The notes: generated by a model not told the origin, from the letters alone. DNA of 64,000 bases from Ralstonia sp. 25mfcol4.1 (GCF_900104095.1 NZ_FNJO01000016.1:62001-126000); one strand, 5' to 3'; positions 52,066-61,544 are shown, numbered from the stretch's first letter. Made by a program: numbers and translations.

Positions 52066-53400
52066 ATGCCTCGATACCGCTACAAGCAACTGGTCGACCA
52101 GTTCGCCGCAGACATACAGGAAGGCCGCATGCGTCCGGGCAGCCGGTTGCCGACCCACCGTGAACTTGCCGCCCGCGAAGGGCTGGCCCTGGTCACGGCG
52201 ACCCGCGTCTATGCGGAACTGCGGGCCATGGGGCTGGTCAGCGGCGAGACCGGACGGGGCACGTTCGTGAAAGAAGCGCTTCCGCGTGGACATGGCATCG
52301 ACCTCCAACCGTGGAGCGACGACACGGTCGACCTCAGCTTCAACAATCCGTCGATCCCCGGGCAGGGCGATCTTCTGAGAGCGGCACTGCGTGACCTGGC
52401 CGGCGCCGGCAACCTTGAGGCGTTGCTCAAATACCATCCGCATGGCGGCCGAATGCATGATCGCGAGACGATGGCCCGGCATCTTGTCGGACGCGGATTA
52501 CCCGCGACCGCGGAGAACACGGTGCTCGTAAGCGGCGGGCAGCATGGCTTGACAGTCACGGCGATGGCGTTGCTGGAGCCCGGAGACGTGGTCGCAGTCG
52601 ACGCGCTGACTTACCCAGGATTCAAGCTCACCGCCGAAGCCTGCCGGCTGGAATTGGTAGCGATTCCAGCGGGCACCAAGGGCGCGGACCTGGACGCATT
52701 GGCCGGCATGTGCCGGCAACGCCGGGTGCGGGCCGTGTACACGATGCCGACGCTGCACAATCCGCTTGGCTGGGTCATGAGTGCGCGCCGGCGGCGCGAT
52801 CTGGTTGCCATTGCGCGCCAGCATGGGCTGATCCTGATCGAGGATGCCGCATATGCGTTCCTGGAAGCCGGCGCTCCGCAGCCATTGGCGGCATTGGCGC
52901 CCGAATTGACCGTGTATGTGTCGAGCCTCTCCAAGAGTGTGGCAACCGGCCTGCGTGTCGGATCACTGTGCGCCCCGCAGGCGTGGATTCCGAAATTCGA
53001 GCGCACGATCCGCGCAACCACCTGGCATACGCCACCCACGATGACTGCGATTGCCTGTGGCTGGATCGAAGACGGGACGGTCGCACGGCTGGAGGCTGAA
53101 AAGCGAAGTGATGCCGCGATACGCCAGGGCATCGTGACCGAAGTGCTTGGGCACCTCGATCTCGTTCGACATCCCGCGTCCTACTTCGTCTGGCTGCCGT
53201 TGCCAGAAGATGCGCGAGCCGATGCCATCGCGAAGACCTTGCTCGACCAGCATATCTCGGTATCTACCGCGCATCCCTACGTCGTCTCGAAACATGTGCC
53301 GCACGCGATCCGCCTGGCACTCGGGTCCGTCAGTCTTGACACGCTCCGGAAGGCGCTGCGGACCGTAGCAAGGGTCGTAGACGATCATGCGTACCGGTAG
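52066..53400 (+). CDS. MocR-type regulator (GntR helix-turn-helix fused to a PLP aminotransferase fold)
   Basis: The 444-residue protein has an N-terminal GntR winged helix (residues about 1-70: MPRYRYKQLVDQFAADIQ, GSRLPTHRELAAREGLALVTATRVYAEL). An aminotransferase-like domain follows, with the PLP lysine Lys290 in SLSKSVATGLRVG, VSGGQHGLTVTAMAL, and TMPTLHNPLG before it. MocR proteins sense PLP or amino compounds and activate neighbouring genes. It is divergent from the enoyl-CoA hydratase with two MarR-type palindromes between, so either regulator could act there. The start at 52066 is preferred over 51970 on domain grounds. Confidence 0.92.
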   Translation: MPRYRYKQLVDQFAADIQEGRMRPGSRLPTHRELAAREGLALVTATRVYAELRAMGLVSGETGRGTFVKEALPRGHGIDLQPWSDDTVDLSFNNPSIPGQGDLLRAALRDLAGAGNLEALLKYHPHGGRMHDRETMARHLVGRGLPATAENTVLVSGGQHGLTVTAMALLEPGDVVAVDALTYPGFKLTAEACRLELVAIPAGTKGADLDALAGMCRQRRVRAVYTMPTLHNPLGWVMSARRRRDLVAIARQHGLILIEDAAYAFLEAGAPQPLAALAPELTVYVSSLSKSVATGLRVGSLCAPQAWIPKFERTIRATTWHTPPTMTAIACGWIEDGTVARLEAEKRSDAAIRQGIVTEVLGHLDLVRHPASYFVWLPLPEDARADAIAKTLLDQHISVSTAHPYVVSKHVPHAIRLALGSVSLDTLRKALRTVARVVDDHAYR

Positions 53401-53469
53401 CTGGTACGGGCCAGGGCTTCGTCCACCCACCCGATCTTACCTATTCGTCTGCGCATTGAAGCCTGGACG

Positions 53470-53922
53470 CTAGCCGCGATAGCGATAGCCGTCAGGCGAG
53501 CGACGCCGGCGTCGGCGCCGATGCCGGGCGCCGCTAAACTGCCTCGGCGTCCGGATGTCTACCGGTATCCATATGACGATGTTCGCCGGCAGAGTCGGGG
53601 CCGTTGTCGGAAGTTGCCGGTCGCATTTGACCGGATCGCAAGCGGCTTCGCGCTCGCCATGTGACCGCATTGTTCGGCATGCGTGCAACAGTTGAAGCAT
53701 CGCCTCGATGTTCGGCCCGCGAGGCCGGTCGTCGGCCTGTTCTGCTTGAGTTAGCGGGTTTGGTGGGTCAAGCGGTGCCCGGGATGGCTTGACCTGTGCC
53801 TTCAGGAGGGCCTGAAATTCCTGGCTTGAGGCCAGTGCGTGCGTGCTGTGATGGCCGCGTGGGCCACTCACGGCATTCAGGCACACGTAGCAAGCCGGCG
53901 GCAGGGCGGGGACGCTAGTCAT
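53470..53922 (-). CDS. Hypothetical protein with Cys/His-rich N-terminus and Arg-rich C-terminus
   Basis: This 150-residue frame starts at ATG 53922. It shows PACYVCLNAVSGPRGHHSTHA early on, which could be a zinc-binding site, a Pro-rich middle and a very basic end (RHRRRRRRRSPDGYRYRG). No known family comes to mind. It follows the membrane protein gene by 14 bases on the same strand. High GC makes chance frames common here, so it may not be a gene. Confidence 0.35.
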   Translation of the reverse strand: MTSVPALPPACYVCLNAVSGPRGHHSTHALASSQEFQALLKAQVKPSRAPLDPPNPLTQAEQADDRPRGPNIEAMLQLLHACRTMRSHGEREAACDPVKCDRQLPTTAPTLPANIVIWIPVDIRTPRQFSGARHRRRRRRRSPDGYRYRG

Positions 53923-53936
53923 GGATGCTTCCCAAT

Positions 53937-54431
53937 CTAGACCCGGCGCAGGGAACGCAGCATCCACCACAACTGCAGCGAAGCCCCCACAATAAAGATT
54001 CCTAGCCATGCCGCGAGGGCCCCACGCACGATGGGAGAATCAGGGCCGGTGGCCAGCGGATGCGCGACAGGCAAACGGGTCAACGTTTCGTTGATCCCCG
54101 GAACCAGCAATAGAAAGAAGGTGAACGAAAAGCCGAACTGCGCCAGGTATCTACCTGCCCGGCCGAACAAGGGCAGTCGTGGAACGAGCAACGCGCCAGT
54201 CGCTGTCAACAACGCAAGTAGGCCCAAGGCGTGGCCGGCATTGAAGCCGCCGGTGCTGGACAAGCCGAAGGACGTGAGCACGGACAATGCCAATCCGCCC
54301 AGATAGACCCGGCCCGAACGCCGGGTTGGACCGATCGAGCCGTAGCGGACAAAGCTGTACAGGCCCGCTGCGAACGGCACCAGACTAATAGCGGTATGAA
54401 CAGCGCCAAGCGTGGAAAGGGGATGTGGCAT
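53937..54431 (-). CDS. Hypothetical integral membrane protein
   Basis: The 164-residue protein has four to five hydrophobic helices: HTAISLVPFAAGLYSFVRYG, VYLGGLALSVLTSFGL, HALGLLALLTATGALLV, FGFSFTFFLLLVPGI and LAAWLGIFIVGASLQLWWML. The family is not one I can name. It has its own promoter region, which contains a perfect 14-base palindrome also found in variant form upstream of the TetR gene next door, so it is very likely the TetR target. A small-molecule efflux or membrane-quality role is conceivable, but nothing shows it. Confidence 0.75.
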   Translation of the reverse strand: MPHPLSTLGAVHTAISLVPFAAGLYSFVRYGSIGPTRRSGRVYLGGLALSVLTSFGLSSTGGFNAGHALGLLALLTATGALLVPRLPLFGRAGRYLAQFGFSFTFFLLLVPGINETLTRLPVAHPLATGPDSPIVRGALAAWLGIFIVGASLQLWWMLRSLRRV

Positions 54432-54455
54432 GGGGAATTCCTGTTCAAAGAACAA

Positions 54456-54469
54456 ACCAACTAGTTGGT
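54456..54469 (-). promoter_or_regulatory. TetR operator ACCAACTAGTTGGT
   Basis: This is a perfect 14-base palindrome 25 bases upstream of the membrane protein start, between it and the terminator of the tetR gene. A related dyad lies upstream of the TetR gene itself. Confidence 0.75.
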
Positions 54470-54483
54470 CGGTTGATGAGGTG

Positions 54484-54523
54484 AAAAAAAATCGTTTAGC
54501 CCGCTGAGCAGGGGCTAAACGAT
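54484..54523 (-). terminator. Rho-independent terminator of the TetR gene
   Basis: On the minus strand a 12-bp perfect stem (54512-54523 with 54491-54502) with a 9-base loop is followed by a run of seven T. It begins six bases after the TetR stop codon and separates the TetR transcript from the membrane gene. Confidence 0.92.
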
Positions 54524-54528
54524 CCGTT

Positions 54529-55161
54529 TCAGAGACTCAGACGGCCGATGGCTGCCTGCGCGATGTTTTGAAAGGACTTGGGGTCGCCGAGGGCGCGAGC
54601 TGTCAGCATGGCGCCATGCACCGTGGACATGAAAGTCTGGGCTTCAACGAGCGCGTTGCCCTGCACGCGCAACTGCCCCTTGCTTGCGCCCTGTTTCAGA
54701 ACCCCTGCGATCCACGCTGTCAGATCCTGGAAATAGCCTTGCACCTCAACGGCAATTTCAGGCGGAATCATCGGGCATTCCGCCGCCAGCATCGCGCAAA
54801 TGCACATCGTCGAGGAACCGTCGCGTATGCATCGGGCCCAGTAATCTGCGTAGGCCTTTAACTGCGCCAATGGATCATCGCCGACGTGGCGCTGCAGTGC
54901 CGCGAGCCCCTCCTTTGATTGCTGACGGTGGCGCATGACGACCGTAAGGACCAGATCGGTTTTGCTCGGGAAGTGATGATGAATGCTGGCTTTGCCGATA
55001 CCTACTCGCTCGGACAGGTCCGCATAGCTGAAGCCGTTATAGCCGCCTGCTGCGAGTAACAGCCGGGCATGCTCGGCGATTTCGATGGCTCGGGGTGAAA
55101 GTTCCGCGATCATGAATGAAGGTTCTTCGTCCGCATGCGAGGCGGTTGTTTGTCCCGGCAT
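54529..55161 (-). CDS. TetR-family transcriptional regulator
   Basis: The 210-residue protein has an N-terminal helix-turn-helix (about residues 25-75, with GFSYADLSERVGIGKASIHHHFPSKTDLVLTVV) and a C-terminal ligand domain. Cys residues in STMCICAMLAAECP could be redox- or electrophile-sensitive, as in some TetR proteins of this subgroup that control reductase or detoxification genes. The start could be 55161 or the ATG at 55113; neither has a strong ribosome-binding site. Palindromes at 55195 and 54456 indicate autoregulation and control of the membrane gene. Confidence 0.92.
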   Translation of the reverse strand: MPGQTTASHADEEPSFMIAELSPRAIEIAEHARLLLAAGGYNGFSYADLSERVGIGKASIHHHFPSKTDLVLTVVMRHRQQSKEGLAALQRHVGDDPLAQLKAYADYWARCIRDGSSTMCICAMLAAECPMIPPEIAVEVQGYFQDLTAWIAGVLKQGASKGQLRVQGNALVEAQTFMSTVHGAMLTARALGDPKSFQNIAQAAIGRLSL

Positions 55162-55194
55162 GCCTGAGCTGCATCGTTGATATGGTGAACCATC

Positions 55195-55212
55195 CTACTA
55201 GTTGGTTGGTAG
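55195..55212 (-). promoter_or_regulatory. TetR autoregulatory operator
   Basis: CTACTAGTTGGTTGGTAG lies 34 bases upstream of the TetR start and contains the ACTAGTTGGT half of the perfect palindrome at 54456. A degenerate second half extends it. Confidence 0.65.
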
Positions 55213-55639
55213 CGATGTCAAGTCGTCACGGAGCCGGGGAGGCTTTTGCACGGCCATGAATGGGCCACGCCGCTACGCAACACCTCCGTGAACGAGGCCT
55301 TGAGATTGCACCTGGCGACGCGTCTTCGCCTTTCCGGACAACCCGAAACGACCATTGGCTTCTCAGTCAAGGTGCATCGGCGACCGCAACGCGACGCGGG
55401 CAAGCCTTCCTCATGTACCCCTTGTATCTCATTTTCCGGCGGAGGCTAAAAGTATCGCCCCCGGCTCAAAATCGAACCTCGACCATAGCGTCCGCCGTCG
55501 TCGGAAATTGATTCGTTCACGAATGCGATATTGCTATGACCCGCCATTCGCGTGAGTTCCGATGATTACCGGCCACGCTTTGCCGGGGACGCGCTGCCGG
55601 TAGAATTGGCCAATTGCTTCCGTGCAGCTTCCCCGTCAC
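55213..55639. other. Intergenic region upstream of the DUF3626 gene
   Basis: These 427 bases show no gene; the frames present (such as 55246-55449) have no recognisable features. It should hold the promoter of the DUF3626 gene. Confidence 0.6.
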
Positions 55640-56485
55640 ATGTCCTCTGACCGAACCGCCGCTGCCCGTGCGTGGGCTTACATTGCCGCGAGATCTGCGG
55701 GCCAACCAGTCGATCCAGGCTGGCGCGTAACCCTGAACTTCCACCCTGATCGGATGTTTCGCGGGCGGCCGCTGCTGGCGGTGATGGCTGAAGATGGCGT
55801 TTATCGATCCCAGTTTGAAACTGGCACCAGTAATGGCGGGCTGACCGCCTACCCCCGTGGCGACCGGTGGCACTGGGAAAGCCGGATCTTCGGGCGGGCC
55901 TATGACGCAGCACCACCATCCGAGCGGCCACGCTATGGCGCGCTGAATCTGGCTCACGCAGCAGCCGGCGCAGCGCCACGCTTCGGGTCGGCGCATCTGC
56001 GGCTTGATTCTGGCGTGATGAGTCGCACGACGTTTTGCTACCCGGACAGCGTCTACGAGCCTGGTCACTTCGGCGTGTTTGACCGTTTTGCCCTTGCCGA
56101 ACGACTGGCTGCCGCGGCGGGGCAGGTCGATCCCCTTGATCATTACATCGAGGCTCATGTTCACGGAGGGGTGCTAATCGCACGCGATGTGGAGGCCATC
56201 GTACTCGACCCATCATTCCGGGATACGGACGTCGAGGCGCTTGCCCATGCATTGCCATGTCGTGTCGAATGGCACGCTGGCTTTCGCGCGGGAGCTGATT
56301 TGCTGCGCCGACAGCACGAGTACCGCGGTCCAGCCGCCGCGGAGCTTGCGGCGACCCTGGCAGGCACACAGCTGCTGACTCCGGCGCGAATTGGGGAGGC
56401 CGTGCGCGTCGGCCAGCACGATCCGCAGACCCTCAAACAGGTGTGGCACTGTCTGGCGCGTTTTGGCAACTGCAATCCCCGGTGA
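55640..56485 (+). CDS. DUF3626 domain-containing protein
   Basis: The 281-residue protein (ATG 55640; GTG at 55622 is an alternative) matches the DUF3626 pattern. It has VTLNFHPDRM near the N-terminus, DGVYRSQFETGTSNGG, ERPRYGALNL, APRFGSAHLRLD with RTTFCYPDS, and HVHGGVLIARDVEAIVLDPSF. These charged and aromatic motifs suggest an enzyme, but the family function is unknown. No signal peptide is seen. It stands alone on its strand; nothing in its surroundings suggests a role. Confidence 0.82.
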   Translation: MSSDRTAAARAWAYIAARSAGQPVDPGWRVTLNFHPDRMFRGRPLLAVMAEDGVYRSQFETGTSNGGLTAYPRGDRWHWESRIFGRAYDAAPPSERPRYGALNLAHAAAGAAPRFGSAHLRLDSGVMSRTTFCYPDSVYEPGHFGVFDRFALAERLAAAAGQVDPLDHYIEAHVHGGVLIARDVEAIVLDPSFRDTDVEALAHALPCRVEWHAGFRAGADLLRRQHEYRGPAAAELAATLAGTQLLTPARIGEAVRVGQHDPQTLKQVWHCLARFGNCNPR

Positions 56486-56592
56486 GCAATGCTCGCCGTG
56501 GTTCACACGGCCGCGTGACGGGAGAAGAGCGCGATGGAGAATGCCCGCTCGAACGGCCAGCCCGAGGGTAGATTGCGTGCAGCCGGTCCAAA

Positions 56593-56973
56593 CTACATTG
56601 CGTTGGCGGGCAATACAGTCAGGCCGGAAGCCCCGCTCGACGTGGTGCGGCGTTCACTTCTGAGAATGCCGTTCTCGTCAAATTCGAGCACGACGGTCGA
56701 CGACCTGATCTCGCCTCCGGAAAAGAGCGGGCCAATGAACGGGATAAAACTCTCAGGGTGGGGACGGGATGTTGCGAAGGAATAAATCAGGATGGTTGAC
56801 CCTGTCTTCAGCGTGACCCGGGATGAGGGCGTTCCGAGCTGGTTGGTCACATCGTCGATGGTGGAAAAGCCAAGCAGGAAGTTCGACAACTGCTCCGGCC
56901 GTATGTCGACGCCGGTTGAAACACACCCGGCCAACATAAAGGACAGCGCGGTCAGCGCGTGAATGAGCTTCAT
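56593..56973 (-). CDS. Outer-membrane lipoprotein, BamE/SmpA-like
   Basis: The 126-residue protein starts at ATG 56973 with a lipoprotein signal (ALTALSFMLAGC, lipobox LAGC) giving a lipidated Cys near residue 15. The mature part has LLGFSTIDDVTNQLGTPSSRVTL, the helix-turn seen in SmpA/OmlA/BamE domains, then beta strands with ILIYSF and STVVLEFDENGILRS. The family includes BamE, but the isolated location means it is probably a paralogue rather than the essential Bam subunit. Confidence 0.75.
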   Translation of the reverse strand: MKLIHALTALSFMLAGCVSTGVDIRPEQLSNFLLGFSTIDDVTNQLGTPSSRVTLKTGSTILIYSFATSRPHPESFIPFIGPLFSGGEIRSSTVVLEFDENGILRSERRTTSSGASGLTVLPANAM

Positions 56974-57689
56974 GTTGTCGAGCCTCGATGTCATTGCCTG
57001 ACGAAGATCCAAAGAGCATGGGGTCTTGCCTGGCGTCTCCTTTCCCAAGGATAGAGCCTTCGCCGGTTCTTTTTTGGAACATTGCAAACACATTGGGAAC
57101 GAGCGCCGGCACTGGCAGTGTCGCCCTAAGGCCGGACTGAGGCCCTCGGGCTATCTGCTGCATGGCCCGCCGGCTCAGGGACGAATTCCAACCCTTACTG
57201 GCCCATGGGGACGTGAAAGGCGACGGCAGCACACGGTCCTTCACACTTTCCCCGGCACCCAAATCGGTAGCAGTGCTTACAAAGCGTCGTCGCGGAGTGT
57301 ACTTTTATCGGGAGATCTCAAGCCTGAGACAGCGGCGGCGACGATATTCATCATCAATATCGAATAGCCGCATCCTGTGGTCCGATGGCTATCTTGAGAA
57401 ATTCGACCCTGAATCGGATATCGCCACCCCTTAGTCGGGCTACAACAGCAGGGGCGCGGGGCTCCTGTTCTCGCGCCCACAGCATTTGGCGGTTATGTAC
57501 CGGTCTTGCCATCCTGACGGCGCAATATCTGCTGACCGCTCCAGGGCGAACCTGGATGCCGCCACGAATCATTGGCGCTGCATTGTTCTTGCTATCCGAA
57601 GCCAAGTCGCCGTTTCGACTTGCCCGGCGGGCCGTGTCATGGTGCGCACGGAAGCCGCATATATCGGCTCAACAGTTACTCACACACGC
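56974..57689. other. Long intergenic region
   Basis: The region from the lipoprotein start to the VOC stop (716 bases) contains no convincing gene. Several frames of 80-110 codons occur on both strands (for example 57162-57434 and 57385-57708) but none shows a domain, signal or ribosome-binding site. I see no repeats or RNA gene here. Confidence 0.55.
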
Positions 57690-58073
57690 CTATGCGCCGA
57701 GCGCGTAAGGGCGAGTCATGACTTCCAGCAAATGGCCGTCAGGATCATCGAAATACACTCCGCGGCCACCGTTGTGTAGATAGGTTTCGCTGGCACGTTG
57801 CTTCCCCGGATCGGCCCAATAGCGAAGCCCTCGGTCTCGAATGCGAGAGAAGACCTGGTCGAACTCGCCATCACTGATCAGAAACGCGTAATGCTGCATG
57901 GAAATCGCACCTTCGCGTTCGAAGAAGTCCAGCGAAACACCGTTGTCGAGTTTGACCACCAGCATATGCCCAAACTCTACAGGGGCTGGCAGACCCAGAA
58001 TGTCCACCAGAAACTGCGCCGACTTCTGTTTGTCGCCGCACCAGACGATCGTGTGATTAAGCTGTACGCTCAT
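57690..58073 (-). CDS. VOC-family (glyoxalase-fold) protein
   Basis: The 127-residue single VOC unit begins VQLNHTIVWCGDKQKSAQFLVDILGL and has MQHYAFLISDGEFDQVFSRI, YFDDPDGHLLEVMTRPY at the end. Metal-ligand candidates are His in LNHTIV, His in MQHYAF and Glu in LLEVMT. A glyoxalase, fosfomycin-type or dioxygenase-like role is possible; none can be chosen. It is isolated from other catabolic genes. Confidence 0.88.
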   Translation of the reverse strand: MSVQLNHTIVWCGDKQKSAQFLVDILGLPAPVEFGHMLVVKLDNGVSLDFFEREGAISMQHYAFLISDGEFDQVFSRIRDRGLRYWADPGKQRASETYLHNGGRGVYFDDPDGHLLEVMTRPYALGA

Positions 58074-58257
58074 GGTGCCCCCGGCCGATATGCTTGTTAC
58101 GACGCAGTCTACGCCGGATCTCGCCCGATATAAAACACAACGGCTACCGACCGTCCCTAGCACCATGATATTGGGAGATGGGTCCTGGGCGTAGGACGAA
58201 GCCGGACATCAGATGCCGACGCAATGGGGACTATAGAAGACCAATCAAAGAGTCTCT

Positions 58258-60174
58258 ATGTTTCCCCCCGCCCACAGCCCCGCGTCAAATATTCCCCCAG
58301 ATCAACGGGATCTGTTCCTTGCCTTCGTGGATACGGTGGCCGACTATGCAATCGTTCTCCTCGATACAAATGGCGTCATTACGAGCTGGAATCGGGGGGC
58401 GCGACGCATGCTTGGATACGACGCATCTGAGGCCATTGGCTTGCACTTCTCGCGGCTATACACCGAAGACGCGGTCGCGCGAGGTTGGCCGCAGAAGGCA
58501 CTCCTTCTGACTCAACGTCATCGCAAGCTTGAAGATGGCGGCTGGCTGATTCGTAAGGACGGCAGCCGCTTCTGGTGCAGCAACAGTATCACGGCGGTGC
58601 ACAACAGTGACGATGTGCTGATTGGCATGGGAATGGTCATTCGGGACGTCACACAACAGATGGAGTCCTCCGAGCGATTATGGGAAAGCGAGTCGACTTT
58701 CCGGCTGCTTGTGCAGAACGTGTACGACTATGCAATCTTCATGCTCGACACGGAAGGCCGCGTCGCCAGTTGGAACGTTGGAGCCAACCGCATAAAGGGC
58801 TACGCGAGCCGGGAAATTGTCGGCCAGCATTTCTCAGTTTTCTACCCGCCCGAGGATCGGATGACGGGCAAGCCGGAACGCCTTCTCTCCATCGCGAGGG
58901 ATCAGGGCCGTGTGGAGGATGAAGGCTGGCGTGTGCGAAAGGACGGCACTCAGTTTTGGGCGAGCGTTACGCTCACCGCCGTTTATGACGAGCATCATCA
59001 GTTGGTAGGCTTCGCGAAGATAACACGCGACATGAGTGAACGCAGACACCTGGAAGAAGTTGAATCGTCTGCGCGGAGAATGAATGAGTTCTTGGCTACG
59101 TTAGCTCACGAGCTCAGGAACCCTCTCGCCCCGATGTTCAACGCAACCGCGATCATTGAAAAACATCCGGACGACAGCGGCCTTGTCAAAGCCAATCTAA
59201 GCGTTGTCCTTCGGCAACTGCGTCACCTCAGCCGGCTGGTCGACGACCTATTGGATGTGGGCCGGATGGCTGTCGGGAAGCTGGAGTTGCGAAGCACAGT
59301 CATCCCGATTCAAGCGGTGCTTGAGACAGGGTTGGAGGCTTGCTTGCCGCTCTTGGCCGCAAAGCAACAGCGAATCAATTTGCAACTATGCGACGAGAAC
59401 TTCCATGTTTTCGGCGACCTCACGCGTCTTAGTCAGGTCCTGCAAAACGTACTGAACAACGCGTCAAAATTTTCTGCCGAAGGCACGACGATAGCCGTAG
59501 AGTGCAAATCCTGGGACAAGATTGGCACGATTTCCATTACCGATCAGGGCCGCGGCATCCCGCACGATATGCTTTCGGACATCTTTAATCTGTTTGTTCA
59601 AGTCGATGAACCCGGCTATAGCGCAACGGGCGGCCTGGGTATCGGGCTTTCGCTGTGCAAATCGATCATCGAAAAGCATGCGGGTTCTATTAGCGCCACC
59701 AGCGCTGGGCCGGGAAAAGGCAGCACATTCACGATACAGTTGCCTATTGCGACGCAAGTGTCCGCACCAGAAGAACCCTATATGACCGAGCCTCCCGTAG
59801 CCGGAATGAGAATCCTCATTGTCGACGACAACCAGGATGCTGCAGACAGCCTTGGCATGCTTCTCCAAATGGACGGGCACGCTATAGAAGTTGCCTACGA
59901 TGGTGTGTCTGCCATCCACAAGGTTTCCGCCTTTGTTCCCGATGTCGCGCTGATCGATCTGGCAATGCCCGATATGGATGGATACGAGTTGATCGAAGAG
60001 CTCCGCGAGTTTGCAAAATTGGACCATACGCGCTTCTACGCATTAACCGGATTCAGTGAGGCAGCCGTACGGGACCGTGTCGCTGAGGCGGGATTCAATG
60101 GCCACATTGTCAAACCAATCGATCCGGCTGCGCTAAAGAAGACGATCTTTCCCGTCGGATCCGGTAATCCGTAG
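58258..60174 (+). CDS. PAS-PAS hybrid histidine kinase with C-terminal receiver
   Basis: The 638-residue cytoplasmic sensor has two PAS domains (about residues 22-135 and 150-265), each with ITSWNRGARRMLGY / VASWNVGANRIKGY and a W-x-RKDG-FW strand. A HisKA domain follows with the phosphoacceptor in LAHELRNPL near residue 283. The ATPase has NVLNNASKF (N box), DQGRGIP (G1) and GGLGIGLSL (G2). The receiver (about 515-630) has VDDN, phosphorylatable Asp near 566 in LIDLAMPDMDG and the Lys in HIVKPID. There are no membrane helices. No separate response regulator is adjacent. Codon use has a somewhat lower GC3 than the catabolic genes. Confidence 0.95.
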   Translation: MFPPAHSPASNIPPDQRDLFLAFVDTVADYAIVLLDTNGVITSWNRGARRMLGYDASEAIGLHFSRLYTEDAVARGWPQKALLLTQRHRKLEDGGWLIRKDGSRFWCSNSITAVHNSDDVLIGMGMVIRDVTQQMESSERLWESESTFRLLVQNVYDYAIFMLDTEGRVASWNVGANRIKGYASREIVGQHFSVFYPPEDRMTGKPERLLSIARDQGRVEDEGWRVRKDGTQFWASVTLTAVYDEHHQLVGFAKITRDMSERRHLEEVESSARRMNEFLATLAHELRNPLAPMFNATAIIEKHPDDSGLVKANLSVVLRQLRHLSRLVDDLLDVGRMAVGKLELRSTVIPIQAVLETGLEACLPLLAAKQQRINLQLCDENFHVFGDLTRLSQVLQNVLNNASKFSAEGTTIAVECKSWDKIGTISITDQGRGIPHDMLSDIFNLFVQVDEPGYSATGGLGIGLSLCKSIIEKHAGSISATSAGPGKGSTFTIQLPIATQVSAPEEPYMTEPPVAGMRILIVDDNQDAADSLGMLLQMDGHAIEVAYDGVSAIHKVSAFVPDVALIDLAMPDMDGYELIEELREFAKLDHTRFYALTGFSEAAVRDRVAEAGFNGHIVKPIDPAALKKTIFPVGSGNP

Positions 60175-60382
60175 CCGTATTCCTTTGTCCATCAAGGCCC
60201 GGTCGAGCCGGCGACTTCCAGCCTGCTTTCGGCAGGTGGAGGACCTACTGCTTCATACGAAGCTCTACACGCTTGGGCCGAAAACCATGGCGTTGAAGAC
60301 GGTGGCGTAGCTGTAGTGGCAACCGGGCGCAGCCGGGGCGCCGACGCGTACGATGCGTAGCGCGCCATCGCACTTGTTTTGA

Positions 60383-61537
60383 TTACCAGCCATGCAACCG
60401 GCTCCATTCGGTGATCTCGCCATCTTCAGCGACAGCCTGGTAGGAGGGAAACTGCGCGCCCGTGGAACAAGCGTGGTTGGGTAGGATACGCAGCCGAGTG
60501 CCGATCGGGAAGCGCTTGGCGATGTCAGTGTCCGTAGCATCCGCGCGCGACAGGATGCCGTGCTCCTGATTTGCGCCACGGAGGATGTAGCCCGGAATGA
60601 CTGCGCCTTCTACTCCGCACACTTGTCCATAGCCGAAGTCGCGTTTCTGGTTCTGTGTGCCTCGGTCGCGGCTCATGGCCATCCACCCGGCGTCCACAAT
60701 GGCCCAGCCTTTTTCGGCTTGGTGTCCGATCACAGTGGTTATCACGCTCAGTGCGATGTCTTCGGTCGAACAAACGCCCACGTTGTGCATTACGAGGTCG
60801 AAGAAGACATAAACACCGGCGCGTACTTCTGTCACGCCTTGCAGGTGTGTCGCGGAGAGCGCCGTCGGCGTTGAGCCAACGCTGACCACCGGGCAGGGCA
60901 GGCCGGCTTCGCGCAGTCGATCGGCGGCGTAAACACAGCCCGCCCGCTCCTGCTCGGCCATCGTGACGAGTGCCTCCGGTGTATCGAGTTCATAGCTGGA
61001 ACCGGCATGCGTCATCACACCACCAAGACGCGCACCGCCTTCGTGCAGCACGGTCGCGACATCGATCAGTGCTGGCTCATCCGGGCGGATGCCGGAGCGG
61101 TGGCCGTCGGTATCGATCTCGATCCAGACTTCGAAGACCTCATCGTTTTCAGCGCCGAAGGCAACGATGGCGCGAGCAGAGTCCACGCTGTCGGTCACGA
61201 TCTTCAGGTCGCAGCCCCGGCGGCGGAGCGCCAAAGCTTGGGGCAGCTTGTTGGCCACCATGCCCACACCGTAGAGGATGTCGGTGATGCCGTCGTCAAA
61301 GAAATGTGCCGCTTCCTTCAGTGTGGAGACGGTAATGCCGCTGGCTCCCGCTGAAATCTGCGCACCTACGACCTGGGAGCACTTGCTGGTTTTGGCGTGC
61401 GGGCGGAAGCGCACGCCAAGAGCGTCCATGCGCGCCTGCATCCGTCGTATGTTCCGATGCATGCGCGAGGTGTCGACGACCGCTGCGGGAGTTTCCAACT
61501 TCATAAGCGACGCGGGGGAAATGTTCATGTCATCCAT
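60383..61537 (-). CDS. DSD1-family PLP-dependent enzyme (D-threonine aldolase / D-serine dehydratase-like)
   Basis: The 384-residue protein is a fold-type III PLP enzyme: ETPAAVVDTSRMHRNIRRM, then RPHAKTSKCSQV with the PLP lysine near residue 50. The C-terminal zinc-site motif PNHACSTG follows. DYGYGQV-like GYGQVCG and SVGSTPT lie between. Members cleave or dehydrate D-3-hydroxy amino acids in the cytoplasm. It lies downstream of a HAD hydrolase and Bug gene remnants on the same strand, so an operon handling a D-hydroxy amino acid or analogue is plausible (inference). Confidence 0.92.
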   Translation of the reverse strand: MDDMNISPASLMKLETPAAVVDTSRMHRNIRRMQARMDALGVRFRPHAKTSKCSQVVGAQISAGASGITVSTLKEAAHFFDDGITDILYGVGMVANKLPQALALRRRGCDLKIVTDSVDSARAIVAFGAENDEVFEVWIEIDTDGHRSGIRPDEPALIDVATVLHEGGARLGGVMTHAGSSYELDTPEALVTMAEQERAGCVYAADRLREAGLPCPVVSVGSTPTALSATHLQGVTEVRAGVYVFFDLVMHNVGVCSTEDIALSVITTVIGHQAEKGWAIVDAGWMAMSRDRGTQNQKRDFGYGQVCGVEGAVIPGYILRGANQEHGILSRADATDTDIAKRFPIGTRLRILPNHACSTGAQFPSYQAVAEDGEITEWSRLHGW

Positions 61538-61544
61538 GATCTTG

